Assembly: GCF_030272615.1 (NCBI RefSeq)
Contig: NC_081413.1
Coordinates: forward strand, 559,155,945 to 559,213,944
From: Cryptomeria japonica
Taxonomy: Eukaryota > Streptophyta > Pinopsida > Cupressales > Cupressaceae
Reading direction: 5' to 3'
DNA length: 58,000 bases
A program made the position numbers and the translations under genes. Positions 52,201-55,200 of the stretch are shown here, piece by piece; the first letter of the stretch is position 1, and each line of letters starts with the position of its first letter. A model generated the notes under the pieces. It saw only the letters and a list, made by a program, of their open reading frames with translations. It was not told where the DNA came from and did no database searches.

Positions 52201-55200
52201 ATTATGAACTACAATTTATTATGAGTGTTGATTGGAAGACATGGTATGCCTTGATCTATTTTTGGATTTGACAATACCCATAGAGTGGGAATTCTTAAAG
52301 GTTCCTGTTCTTCGTTGACATGTTTTATTCATAGAGCTTGTGATTCCATTCTATGGGTTGGATATGTTGTTGGCATGAGTTTTATTGATGTTTAGATACC
52401 TTTAAATGGGTTGGAACAACCTCCTAACCCAAACATAGCTACATGCAGCAACTGCATGCAATGGGAACATTAATGAAAAATCCTTAAGAACGACCACAAT
52501 TGCCTCACTTTACAACAATGGCCCCAAAGATTTCACCTCTGTCAGCCCTTATCAAGACCATTTATATGATAGCAGTGAAATATTTCCTGCTTGACCACGG
52601 TATTACAAGTAAGACATCAAGAACTTTGCCCAATTGTTGCACCTAACCAAGATAGAAGCACCATTTGAATCAACAAAGGTATAATAAAAAGCATTGAAGT
52701 AAAGGTTTGATTAATCCATGACATAATTCTGCATTACCCAAACTTGGACAGAGTTATAACTGCATAAAGGTGCCCCAAACTATGCGATCTATTACACATT
52801 GGCTCCAAAAGAAACTCACAGATTGCACTATGTCAAATATAAGACTAACCATACTATAATAAAGCAGGAAGCATTAGGAGTGGCATACTAAGCCCATAGG
52901 CTCTGTTAAGTTTGGATCAGAGGTTTAAAACAAAAATTCAGAAGTATGAGAATTATATCTCTGATATAATTCAATTGATATATCTGTTATGCTGAGGATA
53001 TTGATTCGACTGAAGACCTACACTCTTCCTTCTAGTCACTGGCTTTCAACAATGTATACAATCTGAGTATATGTGTTTGCAGGTTGAATATATATAGTAT
53101 ATCTATCATCAACGAATCACCCAGCAGATATCATGGATTGGTCTCCACATGTGATTACACAGCGGATTTGATTGGTTTCTACAGCAAATTAACCATCTAC
53201 GGATCACAAGGTAGAAATCATATATTCACAGCGTACGTCACATTAATTCTCCCTCAATACTCCCGATCGAGGAACCTATATACCCGATCAAATGAAATGA
53301 CACGACTTGATAATTGGAACATGACCAATCCAAAGGGGTGCGTTAATCCAACAGTGCCGAAAAGATAATCACAACTAAATACGTTAGTTAATGAAAATAA
53401 TAAAGAGTTATTATGTAGAAGCAATTTAGAACTAGTTAGAGAATAAATAAGGAGATCGTTGATATAAGACAGCAAAACATATAGTATTAATAATTAAGAT
53501 AGCAGACAGGAGAAAGATATTTCCTGCTGCTATAACATCAACAGGCTCAAACATTATTTATTTGTGATTCCTTTTGTATTCTATGTGGATCAGCAAGTGC
53601 TCCATAATGCACAAATTGTAGGGTTTGCTATATCAAAAAAAACTTTAGGTTTAAGGTGTAGGATTCTAAGCACTCTATTTGGCATGAAATAACGATTGTG
53701 GTTTTATTTCCATGTTTTCTGAGTATTTTAGCATTTCTTAATTTGCCATGTTTTTCCCCCTTAAAACCCGTATAATTGAATTTCATTTACACTTTCAGTT
53801 TGTCATGCTGTTGCCTCATAAATATGACACTACTATGCTTTAGGCGGCGTCTTTTTTCAGTAACCCTCTTTCATAATCCTTTGCATATTTAATTGTCAAT
53901 AGCTATGTGTAATGTCCCCATTTTGAGCATGCATCAGACTTAATGGATTTAGCTTATCACTGGGTCCTTGTAGGCTAATACTGGTGATTAAAGGACCTTG
54001 TTGTGCAGTTTTTTTTGGCTCTCCAAAGGACAATTGTTGGTGTTTTCATCTCCAGACCCTTCATATGTTCAGAGGCATTGATATTCAGAGGTCTTTGGTT
54101 TGGTTTTGAGGGAATTACTATTTATCGTAAGTCAGTGGATGTCAGAGAGGGGCCCTTACTATTTTTAGTAAGGCAGTTGGTTGCACAGAGGATACAATGG
54201 TTAACTCCCAGGTTGAGACGGAATTGAAAAATAATGATAATTTGTGGAGTTATGTTATTTAATTATTATTAAAGTGATTACTTTATTAATAATAAATTAT
54301 AAAGTTTTAAATTCACTTTATGTCTAATGAGGCCATGACCCTCAAAAAGGTCACTTAAGTACATTAAAAAAAATTATTATTTGTGAGCCCATTTATTAAA
54401 GCATTTATTAAAGTGAAAGGCAAATAGTAAATATCATTTAAATGATTTCAAAGAGCCTTCTAGAGAAATTGACTAATCGGAGATGAATATAAAAAGCACC
54501 AAAAGAAATGAAAAAAGGCATCATTAGATCTTTTTTATACTTGTGTGTTTGGAGAGCTCCTCTCTCGGAGAAGAAACCTAAGGTTTCTGCACTTCTTTGA
54601 TCATTGAGAATGAAAACTCTCATTGATTTGCATACCTGAGGTTGTGAAAGATCTTCAGAAGGATTGCCTGTGAGATTGGCTTCATCCAGGAGTCAACACT
54701 GAGCTTCATTGGTGAAAGATCTAGAAGTTGTGAAGGGTTTAAAGAACATCTATTCGCAGATCTGAAATTAATTGAAGGTTAATCTTATTTGGTAAATCTC
54801 TATTGCTGGTTGTGCCCTCTTCATTGGCACTTGGGAGTCATTGTGTGCAGATTGGAAAGATTGTACAAGGGTTTGAAGATTAATTACTGGAAGAACTGAG
54901 ATATACGCTGCTGTTACATTTCCAGCTGTTAGAGCTTTCTTCTTTTGGCACGTGGGAATCATACTGGTGCAGATTTAGAGCATTTATCTCTGGAACTAGC
55001 AGGGGTTCTAAAATAGCTGATCGAAGACTCCATTTTCAGTAGTGTGAGGATTATTCTCTCTGCTGTATGACTGCTGCAACTTTATACTTTATTCTGGCAT
55101 CCATTTTCAGAAGGTTTCAAACTTTCAAGGCATGTTTCCTACGAGTTCATGAATTGTAACTCTTAGATTTTCTCGGTATTGTTGTTTTAGATAATAAGGG

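Noticed and set aside
53084-53368. 94-codon plus-strand open frame as a gene or missed exon
   Set aside because: No recognisable motif, no conserved context and no relation to APL. The length is compatible with chance.
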